64,000 bases of DNA from Branchiostoma floridae (GCF_000003815.2 NC_049983.1:9734779-9798778), one strand, 5' to 3'. Counted from the first letter of the stretch, positions 35,290-48,512 are shown. Program-made: numbers and translations. Notes: generated from the letters alone by a model not told the origin.

Positions 35290-35930
35290 TTAGCACCCTT
35301 TTTCTCCATTATTTCACTGATAAGAGGTATTAAGAAGGTGTCTATTAGTAAAAGTATGTGATAGCTTTCTTCTATCGCATTATTTTACCAGTTGGAGACA
35401 GAAAGGATTGGTCTATTAGTGAAATATTGTGCTAGTACCCCTTTAATTTTTTATCCAATTATTTTACCAGCAAGAGAAATTAACAAAGTATCTATAGTGA
35501 AATAATGTGATAGCACCACTCTATTCCATTATTTTACTAACAGAAGTTAAATTGCGTGAAATAATGTAAAGCTAAGATTTACCTATTATTGAAATAATGT
35601 GATAGCACCCCTTTATCCTATTATTTTACTAGTAAGGGAAGTTAAGATTGTATCTATAGTAGTAGTTGAGTAGTAGTCGCTTACTATACTTTATTTGTAT
35701 TTGTATATTATCATTATTTGTAAGTCATTTTTTGTCACTTGCAATTAGCCCTCGGGCAAGAATTTGCAACAAAACTTATAAAACTTATATCTATATTGAA
35801 ACAACATGTGATAGCACCCTTTTACTAGTAAGAGATGTTAAGATTGTATCTAAAGTGAAAGAATGTAATAGTACCCCCCCCCCCCATCCCATTATTGTAC
35901 TAATAAGAATATAAAGATAGCTACTGGTAA
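35290..35930 (-). repeat. Palindromic minisatellite array 3 (3' flank of copy A)
   Basis: About seven to eight degenerate units, cores mostly as GATAGCACCCCTTTATCC or similar with ATTATTTTACTAGTAAGAG spacers; many cores are only half-palindromes. A LINE-like insertion (about 35660-35790) interrupts the array. Confidence 0.75.
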
Positions 35931-36101
35931 AAATATCATGAGGCATCATTCTGCCCACCATTATCACGTGTGAAAGTAACTTAACACGGTATTCGATAGA
36001 AACACTTTTCTGAACTAAAATAATGTGGTGAATATAAAGTGCTTTCAGTCAATTTTTTCCACGTGGATAGCTTTATCCTGCGGTCGTGTCCCTGCGTTCG
36101 A

Positions 36102-36155
36102 ATGACCAGTATGAGGATCTTTCTTGACTTACAACATTGTTGACCTTAATACCAG
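36102..36155 (+). pseudogene. Broken signal-peptide exon of a lost receptor copy
   Basis: ATGACCAGTATGAGGATCTTTCTTGA matches exon 1 at 27159, but a ten-base deletion (54 nt against 64 nt) brings a TGA in frame after LQHC. The donor GTATG and about 900 bases of intron 1-like sequence follow; exon 2 is absent before the next exon 1 at 37257. Confidence 0.85.
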
Positions 36156-37256
36156 GTATGTGCTCTCGTATTCTAGTTGATTGGCTGTACGAAGATTCGA
36201 GGACACTAAACGTTGTTACGTGCGGGTGTTTGTCAGTGTTATTTCCCTGTTATGTTTTCTCTATAGCTAAGACATGGTGAGGCAATTGTGGGCAGACGAG
36301 TTATTTTTGTATCTAAAATAATTGAAAAGTTGTGCTTATTGGGCTTTAGGATAGCACAAATTGACTTTTTGTTTTGTCTTGGACATGCAAACTTTGTATA
36401 CAAACCGTTTGTTTACGTCGTATACAAACCGTTTGTTTACGTCGAAGAGGGTTTACTTATCGGTTTTCCTTATAAATACATTAAATGTAAATTCATTGTC
36501 ACGTGTTTTTTGGGTGTTGATTTTATTTTACGATACATGCACGCATTTTCCCGGTGGTTTTTAGCACGAAAGCTATATCATGCAACCACCACTAAGATAT
36601 CTACATTTACAGAAGTAGATAAGGTACTGTAAATTCCTTTAAATTCACCGGGACTTAATTTCGCGATAGCAGAGGTGTTCGAGATGGTCCAATATAAAAA
36701 AAAAATTAGAATGTTCACAGTGGAACGAAACAAATCACTGTGTGGGCGCGAAAATAAACGACACTTACTTTTCAAGGATCGGATACACTGTCCATAACAA
36801 ACTTCAGTAAAGCTCAGTATATCATACCTGTATATTACACGTGGTCAAAGGAACTATTGTGACATGGTTTAGACGATGACCTCACGTGTTCACCTGTACA
36901 GGTGCCTAAGGCTAGTGTATTTTGCACCGAGGTAAGTGTTTTGAACTTTGCCACATTCAGAGAATGGAAAAACAGAAAAGGCCACAGAAAAGCAGAAACT
37001 CTAGTTGATATTTCTGGTAATAGAGTTTGTAGACTGTACTGAGTGCGTTATCATCGTAATGTTTGGCATAACGTAATATAGACTAATGATCACAGAAACC
37101 TACCCCTCATAGTCAGAGATAAAAATGATAAGCATGTTAAGCCAATTGTTAGGTGACTCATATCGTATGCTTCAATGCTTATGCGAGCTCATTATCCTGT
37201 CACTGAATGTTTCCACGTGGATAGCTTTAATCATATAATTTTACTGCTACGTTAGG

Positions 37257-40200
37257 ATGGCCAGTATGAGGATCTTGCCTAGGTTACACATAGCCGAATT
37301 TGGCTCCCGACTCTCCCCCGACTATGGTTTAGGAGTGATTCGGGAGCTAGTCGGCTGTAGTCGGCTGGCGTTCGGCTGAGTCGGCTGGCGTTCGGCTGAG
37401 TCGGTTGGTGTTTAGCTGCCTCAGCCGAATGTTTTGAAATGTTCAAAACATTCGGCTCTGCACGGCAGGTCTGGAATGGGTCGGTTGGTGGTCGGCTGGT
37501 GTTCGGCACGGTCGGCTAGTGTTCGGCTGTTGTTCGGGACTAACTCAGCAGTCAAGTTTTAACTGCTTAACCAACACTGCTAACTACTCCCGCTTGTTTC
37601 CAACCTAGTAACGATTCACCCCAAACCCTTAGACAAATCTCTGCTAACTCAATCCCAAGAAAAATGACTATTACCAGGGCGTAGGCGAATCACCCCCGAA
37701 CTTCAGACGACCGACATCCAGCTGAAAACAAACAGAACCATAAATACCATATTAGAGCTATCTGTGATCCAAATTTGATCTCTTGGTGATGTTTACAAAA
37801 TAGAAGAAATGATAATTTTGATTAAAAACGAAATTGACCACTCTTTTGAAAATCGTGATTATGTCTATTTCCAGTCGTGAAAAAGTCGGCAATCGGTTGG
37901 GGATCAGTCAGGAGTGATTCGGCAATTTGCGTCCAGAGGTCGGCATGGTTAGATGGCATTCGGGACACAGTCGTAGGGAGGCCCACATCTCAATTTTATC
38001 ACAATTACCATTTTTGAAAGGCTGGAATTTTTATTTTTGACATCTATTTGTCATTCTGTATAAATTTCCTGGTAGTACAAAGTAAGGGTTGTATGTCCTG
38101 AAACCCTTCTACGATATCGGGAAGGTAAAAAATTGGTCCTTTAACATGCTTCCGAGAGCATTTTTGCCCCATAGTTAAGCATTGAATTGACAGTGACCCA
38201 AAGCGGCCAGTCGGGAGTAAGTCATTTACTGTTCGGAAGATGTTCGGGACATGTTCGGCGCTAAAAAATAGGCGTGGCCTAAACTGGTCAGACTACTCCC
38301 GAACTACTACCATTCGGCTATGTGTAACCTAGGCATCTCTCTCGGCTTTTTGCTTCTTATGACACTAATGACGTTAATTCCAGGTATGTACATTTGAGTT
38401 AAGACCACAGAGGTCACTTTACTAGACCAGTTCATTTGATGTATAAAGGAAAGAGGGAGTTAAACCGTTGTTTAGATTTGGTATGAGTGGCTATCATTGT
38501 TGATTCCCCTGGGACATTGCCCCCAAGACACGGTGAGGCGATTGTTGACAGACATGTCGTCTGTGTACTGTACGTAATGAGCTTTAGAATACAGGACTCG
38601 TCTTTTTTCTTGTCTTTGACACACCGACCTTGTGTGTCGAAGAGGAAGCCTTTAAATCGTATCAGTAGTTGCTTTCAAACTCATTTGTTAGAGCTTCCTT
38701 GTGAGATTTCCTTATAGTTTATCATGTTTACGATAAACGTGCAAATTCTTAATCAGAATCACAGGGAACGCTGTTTTGTGTTTCGTGAGTTTATTTCATG
38801 CAGTATACATGGATTTTCACAACGAACATTAAACCAGCGCGAAAATGTCAACATTTACGGTTGTAGATCCTTATCTTATAAATTTAGACATACTGTAAAC
38901 TTCTTTACGTTCGCGGGACGTAATGCCACGATAGGAGATGAAATAGGGTGTTCGAGATGGTATCAAGTTCACTGTGAGATACATAAAAAATGTACAGAGC
39001 CGAACGAAACATATCACGCGAAAATAAACGCCGCCTGCGACATACGAACCGGATTCTAGTAGACAAAATTCAGTAAATCTCGGTACAGACGTTCAATTCT
39101 GCATACAACGTCTAGAGGTTGCACGAGAAGTCAAAGTAGGCATGGTTTACCAAGGACGTTATAACGTCTCTATTGCGATATCGTTTTGACGATAACCAGA
39201 CATGTTCAACTGCACAGTCTAGTACACCCAAAGCTATCTAGCATATTTGACGTACTCTCCAAGCAGAGGTTAGGCTCTGGCTGTTTTTTTAGTCGTTTTT
39301 ATCGGGCTTTCTGTTTTGTTCTTTTTATTTTCACTCCGCGTACCGTAGGTACGCTTCGAGTGAAAATAGTGTTTTCATACTGTTTCTTCTTTCTTTCTTT
39401 CTCCTGTCGCGACCTTTAAAGTGATTCCTCTCCGTCGTTCCTGGACCAAATGGCCTGAAATTTGGCACAAGGGTACAGTGGGCCAATACCCAGACCCGTT
39501 TTTCTCATTTTTTTGATAGATACCTTTACAATGATTTTAGGGATGTTTTAAGGTCATTTTCTGGCCCGGCTGTATATTCATGTCTCCCGTGCCCAGGTAT
39601 TACGTCCAGATGACTTGAAAGTTGGTATGATACTGCGTGAGATACTTATTAAAAGGACCCCGGTATTATTTTTGGCCAAACGTCACTTCAAAATCATTTA
39701 AAAGCCAATTTGGCGGGGTATCTACGCATATTTTCACCGAGCTCGCGTTTCGCGCGTGTAACCATATATGGTCACGTTTGCACGTGCGTCCGTTGCACCA
39801 TATATGGTTATGGACGTTTCCGCGCGTGGCGTAAGCTGTTTACCTGCAGCTGTGCATTGTGGCTAATTGAATTTAGAAGGGAACCAATATGCGCCCGACA
39901 CTTAGCGGAAGCGATGACCTGATTGGTCAGCTCGGGTACAGCCAATGAGGAAGGGTTTTTCAACTTAGCGGCTGGGAGTACATATATGTCGCCGGGAAGA
40001 AGTCCGTTAAAAGTAAGTGAAAAATTGTACTGTTTATCTTAAAATTGGCAACAATACACAAACGCAGTAACAAATTTGGGTAACTTGTCGTCGTTATTGT
40101 GTAGTTTTTGTTTGATTTACCCACGTTTAGAGTGTCTGGATAAGCGATACCGTAGCGTCAGAATGCCGCGGTAAGTGGGAGCGCATGCATGGAATATTGT

Positions 40201-43200
40201 TGCGCTTTGCAGTGACTGATGAGACAGTACTAGTATTGTATCATCAAGCTTTATTGTCACGACAAAAAGTACAGTCAATTTTGTATGGCCAACTTTAAAC
40301 TGCAACGAAAAAAGAAAGAATACAGAGTATATCTTACAATTCTACTAATTAAACATTATGATATGATTCTACTAATTATCGGTGAAAAGTGTACAGTAGT
40401 TCTCTTCCATAGTAACGTTATATGATAGTACAGATTTTCAAGGGCAAATCTACTAGTACAAACGTTACACTATGTTGTGAATTGTCCATTCAGGTTGGTT
40501 GTACAAGAATATATGTAATCAGGTGTGGCTTTTTTTCTAATCAACAAACAAAAAGGATCTTCCTTTTACTCTGGGTGGCAGTACATGAAATTACACAAAG
40601 GAAATACTAATTATTGTATTCTATTCTATTTTCTACTGGAGGAAGATGAAGCACCAACAGGACTGTTGTGCAGACAGGTGGGGTTGTGCCTTGATAGAAA
40701 GTGTCAATTTGACAGTGCTAAATTCATTATTGGTCGGGTGCTCGAACTCAACTAATTCCACAAAGTCTGGCCTGTCAGAGAACACAATAGTCAACTGGCT
40801 ACAAAGGTGGCATCAACAGACACCAAGGAGAGGATAGCAAAGTCACGTACAAGAAGTGTTACTGTGACAGAAACACCAGCTTTATGTATGATTAGGCTAT
40901 TTGGGACAATATTGTAACTATTAAACTAAGTGACAATTAGAGATATTATTATACCAACCATGAGTTCAAACATTGTATTTCATGACAGACATGAATAAGT
41001 TTTTATGACTTTTCAGACACCAAGTCATGGTATATGCTGTGTAATTTAGTAATGCACTGTACTACAAACAGTTAATCAGAATAATTAGATAATCATAAAC
41101 TGATTAGTTTATGTGGAAAATAAATGGGACGTTAAGTTTATAACAGACGTATAATAACTGCAACTGCTGCATCCTTTTTTCAGACAAAAAGCATGCAAAA
41201 CATTTAGATATGCAAAACAGACTCCGTGCAAACATACAGTCGCTAATTAGCTTTGTTCATCAATATAATGTATTAGCTGATTAACTCTAAGTATAAAAAC
41301 AGAATGCGATCCTTTTTGTCTGAATACAATGTGCATAAATTTATATGTATTTGTAATGATAATGTAATTGCAGTGCAGCCATGATATCCAATTGGATTTT
41401 TTTTTAAATTGCACTTCGCTAAAAACGGCTAATAAGCATATCTTGGTAAAGAGTTAAAAGTGTAGTGCAGTTTGTTTGGAGAGGTCTGCTTGTATGAAGA
41501 TTAGTTATGCTTGTGACAACCTTGAATAAGTGCAGTAATTGCCCTTGCCTTGTGTAAATAAGCAGGAAAACTTTAGTCATAACCACGCTATTGTCTGCTG
41601 TGGGTACGTAATACTAACGTTTAGGGTCGCATAACGTGTTGCATCTGTAGAAAATTTCCGTTTGTGACATAATTTTTTTTTCTTGAAGTAAAACGGTGCT
41701 TGCTTTGTTAATGTGTGAAACATTAGCATGCTGTGCGCGTGTTGTAATAAAGAAATAAAAATTTGATTGCCGTACAGTACTCACATTGGATTTTTCAAGT
41801 TCAATTTTGGAAAAGTCCATTTTTGCATAAAGGGGAGAGCGGAGTGAAAATAGCTGAATTTGCTCCTAAGCAAATACCGGCCTTTCTAGTTTCTTGATGT
41901 CTCGCTGCCCGGAGAGTATATTTGAAGTGTATTGTGCGATGATGCAGGTGTTTTGAACTTTGATGGACATATGAAAAAGATAAAGAAGAAAAGCTATGGA
42001 AACACAGCCATAATTGGTATTTCAACAGAGATTACATCTGATAAGCGTTTGTTGACTGAGTAAGTTCGTCAATCATGTTGATTCGTTAAAATTTTCAACT
42101 AACATCGCATTATCTACTAACTCCCTCTATCCCTTCGCAAAGACAGTCTTGGATGGTTGATCTTTTTGCACGTTTTGACATTGTTGAATGTAGCGCTACA
42201 CTTTTCTACGTTTTGTCTGTATATATTTATCCCTGTGTCTCACTGAGGGTGTAGCATATTGGCAATTTGACAGTGCGCTCAACGAATTCATCGACAACTA
42301 GAGTCTGGCGAATATTTGGTGAAGGTGATATACCTTCACCAAATGATTTTAACCATTAAAACTGATTTGTTATATGTTTCTCATTGATTATGCAAATAAG
42401 GACCTGATTTGAATGCATTATTTTCAGAGTCCATCGCGCAAGATGCGGCTGTGGCCTTGAAAGCATCTCTGTTGGCCAACTATGACAAAAGTTTGCGGCC
42501 GGTCAAGTCAGCATCTACACCTGTGAATGTGGACTTCGACGTCTCCATCAGACAGATTATTGAATTGGTGAGAAAATGTCATTGTTGTTTTAATAAAAGC
42601 CCAATTATTAATATGGGATTCATCTTCAACAAGTTTATCATATTCGCCAAGAAGATTATAATGTTTGTTTTCTTATAACAATGATGTTATAAGAGATTTG
42701 CGCTACATTCTATCTTTATTTGTCCTTTACAGTCGGAAAAAGATCAGATATTCCGAATCAACTTATGGCTGCGAGTGGTAAGTATTACTGTCAACTTATC
42801 ATCTGTAAAGACTTTTCTCCTTAAATTAAAATATATCATTGCAGCAGTGAGTATTTGTTAATGATTAAGTGCAGTGATATTCAGACTTGATCATTCTTTC
42901 ACTAATTAGTAATACACAATTTTAATTCTCTTACTAGTGAAATAATGTGATAGACGGGTGCTATCACATTCTTCTTGCTCTAGTGATAAAAGACACAATC
43001 TTAATTCCTCTAACTAGTGAAATAATGTGATAGAAGATTGCTATCACATTATTTTACTAGATTACATCACATTGTTGTCCCGAGACCGAATTTACTCAAA
43101 GCGATTTCGGGAAAGGGTACTTAAAAATCCGAGGGAACTCCGAAAATACGTGTGTAAACCCAGCATTTTTCTGCGAAGACGTTACTTGCAACATGTCCTT

Positions 43201-46200
43201 GCGAAACAAACACATTGTTATAATTATTGTTATCATCATTGACTATTATCATCATAATGTTTACAGTATTGGAATGATGAATACCTGACGTGGAACGCCA
43301 CAGAACACGGCGGTGTGGACTCATTAAGCATCCATTCTTCTGACGTATGGAGGCCTGACATCTTTCTCTTCAACAAGTGTGTAGTTTTGAAATGATGATA
43401 GCACTTCACACCTCACTGTAACTGTTGTAAAATTAAGACCATTAATATCTAAATACGATAAAGGGTTGGTTTTCCATTGGCACTATGGTGGTTTTATTTT
43501 GTATCTTAAATAAAGTCACCGAGTTCGTTTTGTTGACTTAAATTATCGTCTCCCCTTTTATTCGTCGTGACAGCATAGCCGAGACGTACGGTAACATAGA
43601 AGCCATCACTGACGTCACAGTGACCAGTACAGGACGGGTGACGCATCTCCAGCCCACCATCTTCACCAGCGCATGCCCAGTGGACATTTCAAGGTTTCCT
43701 TTCGACAAACAGGTAGCTACAAACGTCCTGTTCTTGGTGATTATTATCATTCTTTTAGGATGCTAAAGCGACGTATGTACCTGGAAGGGCAACTTTGTTT
43801 TTGCTCCGTTACTTCCTGTTCGTCTTCTCCAAACAAAGTTCATTGACTTGCACCAGTGACTGATAAAAAGTCACTCAAGGTGTATGAAGGTGTGTGTCTG
43901 TGGAGGGGGGGGGGTAAAAGTACCCGCGGCAACTTTGACGTCGGATCACTGCCGAAAGTGTGCTAGGACTACAAAACTTGGTGCCGTTTTCTAAACAATT
44001 TTTAAAAACGTTAACAATGGTACGAAAAAACTATGAGTTTGTGATTTGTCGTGTTGCCATGGCATATTTTAGCAAATTTACTAAATTCACTTTAAATAAT
44101 GTTTCAATGTTTTGTTGCTAAACCACCTGTTTTCCGACATCATCAACATTATATGTAATTTCTATGTTACATTTATGATTAAATACTCATGATATATGGT
44201 AATGAGTATATCATCCCTGCAAATTTGGTGATCGTAACCCAAGACGTTTTGAAATTACGCGGGGGGGGGGGCACCACCCCATCACCCCCGGCCCAGGTCT
44301 AGATAGAGTTAATAGGCTAGAACATATTTTGTGAAGGTAAACATAATATTATGTTTGCAAATACGATATTTCTAGTGAAACTTGTATAATGGCCTCTGAT
44401 AAATCAAATTTGTATATATTTCTGCTTTTTGCTCACCTTTATAGTGGGAGACGCATTACAGTTTGTTTCCTCGCCCAAAATTATTCGACATTGCCTTTTT
44501 TCACAGGAATGCACTCTTGAGTTCGGGTCCTGGATCTACAATGCAGGCAAGCTGAACATGTCCCAAGTGAAGTCCAAGGCAGATCGCAGTACGTTCACTC
44601 CGAGTGTGGAATGGATTGTGAATGGAGCGCCTATGAAAAGAAAGGTAACAGACAGGAACGCAAGGTTTTACAATGACAAGAAAGCTTCTTGCATATACTC
44701 ATGTCCAACATAGGCCAAATGCATTATGTAAACGATGTGCTTTGTCGACATGCATATTTTACATGCATCTCCTCTCTTCTTAAGTGTAAACGAATAAGTT
44801 TCGTCAGGTTGGTAAGTTACTGAATTCGTGACTCCTTTATTTTTGGTAACGCATTGAAAACCTAATTAACCACATAATGTATAAATACTTAACATTTGGG
44901 ACAGCATTTGCAAGCGGCGACATCTACGCTGCAGTGCAATGTGAACCAGTCAGAATTGCCCTGAAGATGACGACAGACGGTACTAAACGGATTTACAGAG
45001 GTTTTTTCTTTCATTTCTACGTTGTTGGATGCATGTTTCCACAGGTGGATTTCTATCCCTGCTGCCCCCACCCCTTTGTCACTATCCTCATCATCCTACA
45101 ACTGGAACGTCGGTCCTTCTTCTACATGTTCAACATGGTGCTGCCCTGCGCCATCCTGATGATTCTGAACGTGCTCGGCTTCTACATCCCCCCGGACAGC
45201 GGGGAGCGGCTGGGCTTCTTCATGACCATCCTGCTGGCTCTAGTCGTCTTTCTTCAAGTTTTGTCGGGATCCTTGCCAAAAACGTCAACGACTGTTCCAC
45301 AGCTGGGTAAGGCTTCTTTCATATGACGTTTGATTGTTTTCTTGTTCACCTTGTGGTGCCAATTGGCACATATATGGGGCTCATATAGTAGGAGCCTAAA
45401 AGTCCGCGGTGGCCAATTTCACGCCTCTGCCGGCTGAAGTCCTTCCCCAGTTTATGTTACTGTTTTATGCCACCGGAGGAATCTGCTTGGAGATTAAGGG
45501 AGATATCCTATCTCCCATTCTGTTTCTGATTGTGATTGATTGAGTTATGCGAGAAACAACATCAGAGCATCTTAGAGGTATAAAGTGGACCCCCAGTACC
45601 CACCTCGAAGATCTTGATTTTGCTGATGATCTCGCAGCCCTATGCCTAGCTTCTATGCATCACCAGTTACAGGAAACTAGTCTCCTTGATAAACATGTCA
45701 AACAAACTGGTCTGTACATCAATAAGAAAAAGACCCAAGTAATGTGCATTAACACACCTACAGTGCCTCCCATTTGTATTGATGGGGAGCTTCTGGAGTG
45801 TGTGGAAGACTTAACATATCTAGGCAGTGTTATGAGTGCGGATTGTGGAGCACAAAAGGATATCCAGGCCCGACTTGGCAAAGCTAGAGGTTCCTTCAGT
45901 CGCCTCCGTGTTATTTGGAAATCCAAATCATTTAGCCTGAAAACCAAGCTCAAATTGTATAACAGCAATGTAAAGTCTGTCCTTCTGTATGGCTCTGAGT
46001 GCTGGAGAGTTACAAAGTCAGACATGAAGATAATTGATGTATTTCACAATAGTTGTCTGCGTAGAATATGTGACTTCTACTGGCCAAATAAGATCAGTAA
46101 TGAAGAACTGTATAGAAAAACGAACACAAGACAGTTGTCTACTGAAATTGCCATCTGAAGACTGAAATGGTTGGGCCATGTTCTGCGGATGTCGGGTGAC

Positions 46201-47334
46201 CGTATTCCCAAAGTTGCTCTACATTGGGCACCTGAGGGAAAGAGAAAACGGGGACGTACTAAAACTACATGGAGACGTACTGTGGCTAAAGGTCTAGAGC
46301 CATTGGGATCCCCTGGGATGCTGCTCAGCCCCTAGCACAGAACAGACCCCAATGGAGGAAACTTATCACGGCCTTATGTCCCACATGGGATGAAGAGGAT
46401 AAGTAAGTAAGTAATAGTAGGAGCCTAAGAGATCATCGTCAGGGTTAGAATGGCTGTATCCGATTCTCGCTGCTACTTATAGCCGATGTAGGTGGCACTG
46501 CAGCAGCAAGAATGCCGTCCCAAACGGGACTCAGTTTGTATCCCCCCTCAGGACTTGAACCAGGGTCAGTCCCAGGATTGGAACCGCGAGCTCAACTGTG
46601 AGGCTGAAGCTGAGCTACAGACCATGCAGGGACATTCCTGTTTTGGTGTATGGGGGGGGGGGGGGTAACGGAAAAAGTACAATCCACCACTATTCGAGTT
46701 CTAGTCCGTCCTCTAATCACTTCACAGCAGAATATTCTGATAGTGTTCGAATATAGAGTGGACTAGAATAGGAATAATTCCAGGCTTCAGCACAAAGATT
46801 CGAATTGTCGGCGTATCTTAATGTTTATATTTTTCTGTTGTTTTAACAAGTCTGTTGTTCTAACAAGTCTTTAACATCCTCCTTCCAGGCCTGTTCTTTG
46901 CCGTCACCATCGCGCTGGTTGGCTTCTCGTGCCTGGCCTCCATCGTGGTGATCCGCCTGTCCTACAGCGGCCCGGCCGCCCGCCCGCTGCCCCGCTGGCT
47001 CCGTCTGCTCCTGCTGCACTACCTGGCTCGCCTCTTCTGCATGGACACCATCGCGGAGGAGAAGCACGTAGATGAGAAGAAAGAGGACGTCTCCAATTCT
47101 TCCCACCAGGATAGCCAGACCAACCAGCCGAGGAATACGCCAAATCTCGCGCTCGATCTATCTCTGCGCGAGATTGTACGCTACAGCCGGGAATACTTGG
47201 CCCAAACCTGGAAGAAGAAATTAGAAGAGGCAGACCAGGACGAATGGAAAATGGCGGCTCTTGTGTTGGACAGGGCTTTGATGATTTTAGTTGGCATTGC
47301 GTCCATTGTTGCTTGTGTTATCCTACTTCGCTAA
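37257..47334 (+). CDS. Nicotinic acetylcholine receptor alpha-type subunit, copy B, signal-peptide exon split by a transposon
   Basis: Exon 1 is in two parts, 37257-37275 and 38339-38383, around an insertion. Exons 2-8 are intact and in phase: 42428-42567, 42733-42777, 43267-43376, 43574-43712, 44507-44644, 45045-45306, 46889-47334, with the same sizes as copy A. Landmarks: WNATEHGG, DIFLFNN (loop A Tyr replaced by Phe), ACPVDISRFPFDKQEC as the Cys-loop, WIYNAG, loop C FYPCCPHPF, M2 GERLGFFMTILLALVVFLQV, M4 to CVILLR. With the insertion the predicted signal peptide reads off-frame after MASMRIL, so the mature channel could not be made from this start. Either the copy is dead in this haplotype, the element is spliced out, or another first exon is used. 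The seven open downstream exons suggest the break is recent. Confidence 0.88.
37276..38335. mobile_element. DNA transposon, 1,060 bp, non-autonomous, 24-bp perfect terminal inverted repeats
   Basis: Ends start TGCCTAGGTTACACATAGCC and are exact inverses over 24 bp. They are flanked by TCT on both sides (37273-37275, 38336-38338). Removing the element with one TCT gives GGATCTCTCTCGGC, against GGATCTCTCTAGGC in copy A, which proves the insertion site. The ends inside are rich in repeated GTCGGCTGGCGTTCGGCT-type motifs and a hairpin around ATTTTGAAATGTTCAAAACA. No transposase frame. A 3-bp target duplication suits PIF/Harbinger or CACTA-like families, but the family was not identified. Confidence 0.9.
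39325..41889 (+). mobile_element. Helentron/Helitron2-like element, 2,565 bp, in intron 1 of copy B
   Basis: Starts TTATTTTCACTCCGCG. The inverse GCGGAGTGAAAATA lies internally near the 3' end (41837-41850), followed by the hairpin ATTTGCT-CCTA-AGCAAAT and then ACCGGCCTTTCTAG. The flanks rejoin as TGTTTTGTTCT/TTTCTTGATGTC, matching the uninterrupted TGTTTTGTACCCTTTCTTGATGTC at about 29908 in copy A. A smaller relative with the same 3' end is at 61744-62552. No Rep/helicase frame was found. Confidence 0.75.
42890..43070 (+). repeat. Palindromic minisatellite array 4 (intron 3 of copy B)
   Basis: Two to three units with GTGATAGACGGGTGCTATCAC and GATAGAAGATTGCTATC cores and CTCTTACTAGTGAAATAAT spacers, at the same intron position as array 2. 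Confidence 0.8.
43880..44305. repeat. G-rich insertion in intron 5 of copy B
   Basis: About 425 bases bounded by a G-run near each end (43904- and 44260-) are absent from intron 5 of copy A. No terminal repeats could be fixed and no frame is present. Confidence 0.35.
44905..44979 (+). pseudogene. Relic exon-like segment in intron 6, copy B
   Basis: After GGGACAG the frame FASGDIYAAVQCEPVRIAL matches the copy A and C segments. In this copy the frame happens to run on, without a stop, into exon 7. A GTACT donor could end it at 44980. Confidence 0.45.
45400..46413 (+). mobile_element. 5'-truncated non-LTR retrotransposon with 15-bp target duplication
   Basis: ATAGTAGGAGCCTAA occurs exactly at both sides (45385-45399 and 46414-46428). 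Inside is the end of a reverse transcriptase: GDILSPILFLIVID, then a TGA where Trp is usual, FADDLAALC as the catalytic box, and ICDFYWPNKISNEELYRKT. After another TGA comes LKWLGHVLRMSGD. The 3' end is a (TAAG)n tail. This looks RTE-like, but the clade is uncertain. It lies in intron 7 of copy B and is absent from copy A. Confidence 0.85.
46445..46640 (-). mobile_element. tRNA-derived SINE, minus strand, intron 7 of copy B
   Basis: Minus strand reads CTGTAGCTCAGCTTCAGCC, then GAGCTCGCGGTTCCAATCC and CTGGTTCAAGTCCTGA. It is orthologous in position to 34400-34680. Confidence 0.5.
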
Positions 47335-48395
47335 GTCAGTGGCTTATCCAGTTGTACAACAATGTAAGGTGTCCTACTGTAGTAGCTAATGGGATGAATT
47401 GTTATGAGGACATTTTAAACCGTTGAAATTGTAGCAGAGAACATACGTTTGAAAATACGGTAAATGCAAATATGTTCGCGGTGGCAATACAACGTAGCAA
47501 GTATTTCAAACTATTCTTGTTTCATATGTAGACCGTACACAATAGCATCGTAACAAACTTTTGACTATTCAGAATTCAAAATGACAGAAATGGAACAGAC
47601 GCTATGTAGCTAACGTACACAGGGCAAACTCTATCTATATTAGGCTCTTATGTACACAAACAAAGTACATTTGTGTAGGTTGTGTAACTTTGTGTATGTA
47701 GCTTGAATTACTTCAATGGTAGCTTCTTGAATGAAAGCACTTTTTTTTCAATGTTGCATATAACTGCAATATGCTTCTGATTATCTAAATACATTTATCG
47801 CGGCAATGAGGATTATTTATGATTGAAAGGGATGAGAAATGTAAGAGGCTGTCCTACAATATTTCATACATTGGGAACATCAGCACTGTTACGATATGTA
47901 TAGTGAAACTTGGATTCAACAAAAACTCAAGGAACTGAGGGAAATGGAAGCCTTCTTCGCGGTCGGTTATTGTGTGTATGGGGGAGGGGGGCGCTGATTC
48001 GCCATTTTCAACACACGGGCCATGGTATTATGCCAAAAAGATCATGTCTGCACCTACCAGTGCTCGTTGAGAGCCGCGAAAGGGAGTTTTTGTTGTAGTT
48101 CCTAAGTGTTAAAAATTGATCAGAAATTATTTCCTCTGCCGAAACGAAAATATGGGAAAGTTCGAGTCGTCACTTTAGTCATTGTTATTTTCTACTACTG
48201 TTTCTTCTTAATAACATGGGGGTTTCTGGCGATAAAAATGAGAATAAATAAATGTTAGTATCCTATTGTCTTCGTGTCTACTGTCTTCAATCTTGTAAAG
48301 GTCCACGGTAGTTCGATTCTATATTACTCTTCACGCATCGTTCAAAATCGAAAAATCTTGAGATTTATACCATAGATGTTGAGACTTTGTGTTAA

Positions 48396-48512
48396 AACTT
48401 GATCTTGATTTTGAGATGTTTTGACTTGATCTTGAGATGTTGTTTTGACTTGATCTTGAGATGTTGTTTTGATTCGATCTTGAGATGTTGTTTTGATTTG
48501 ATCTTGAAATGT
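48396..48512 (+). repeat. 23-bp minisatellite
   Basis: Four to five copies of TTGATCTTGAGATGTTGTTT-type units, slightly diverged. Confidence 0.85.

Noticed and set aside
40422-40837. Captured host gene inside the 2.6-kb Helentron-like element
   Set aside because: Short overlapping frames with no convincing domain; a weak resemblance to transposon-associated proteins could not be supported.
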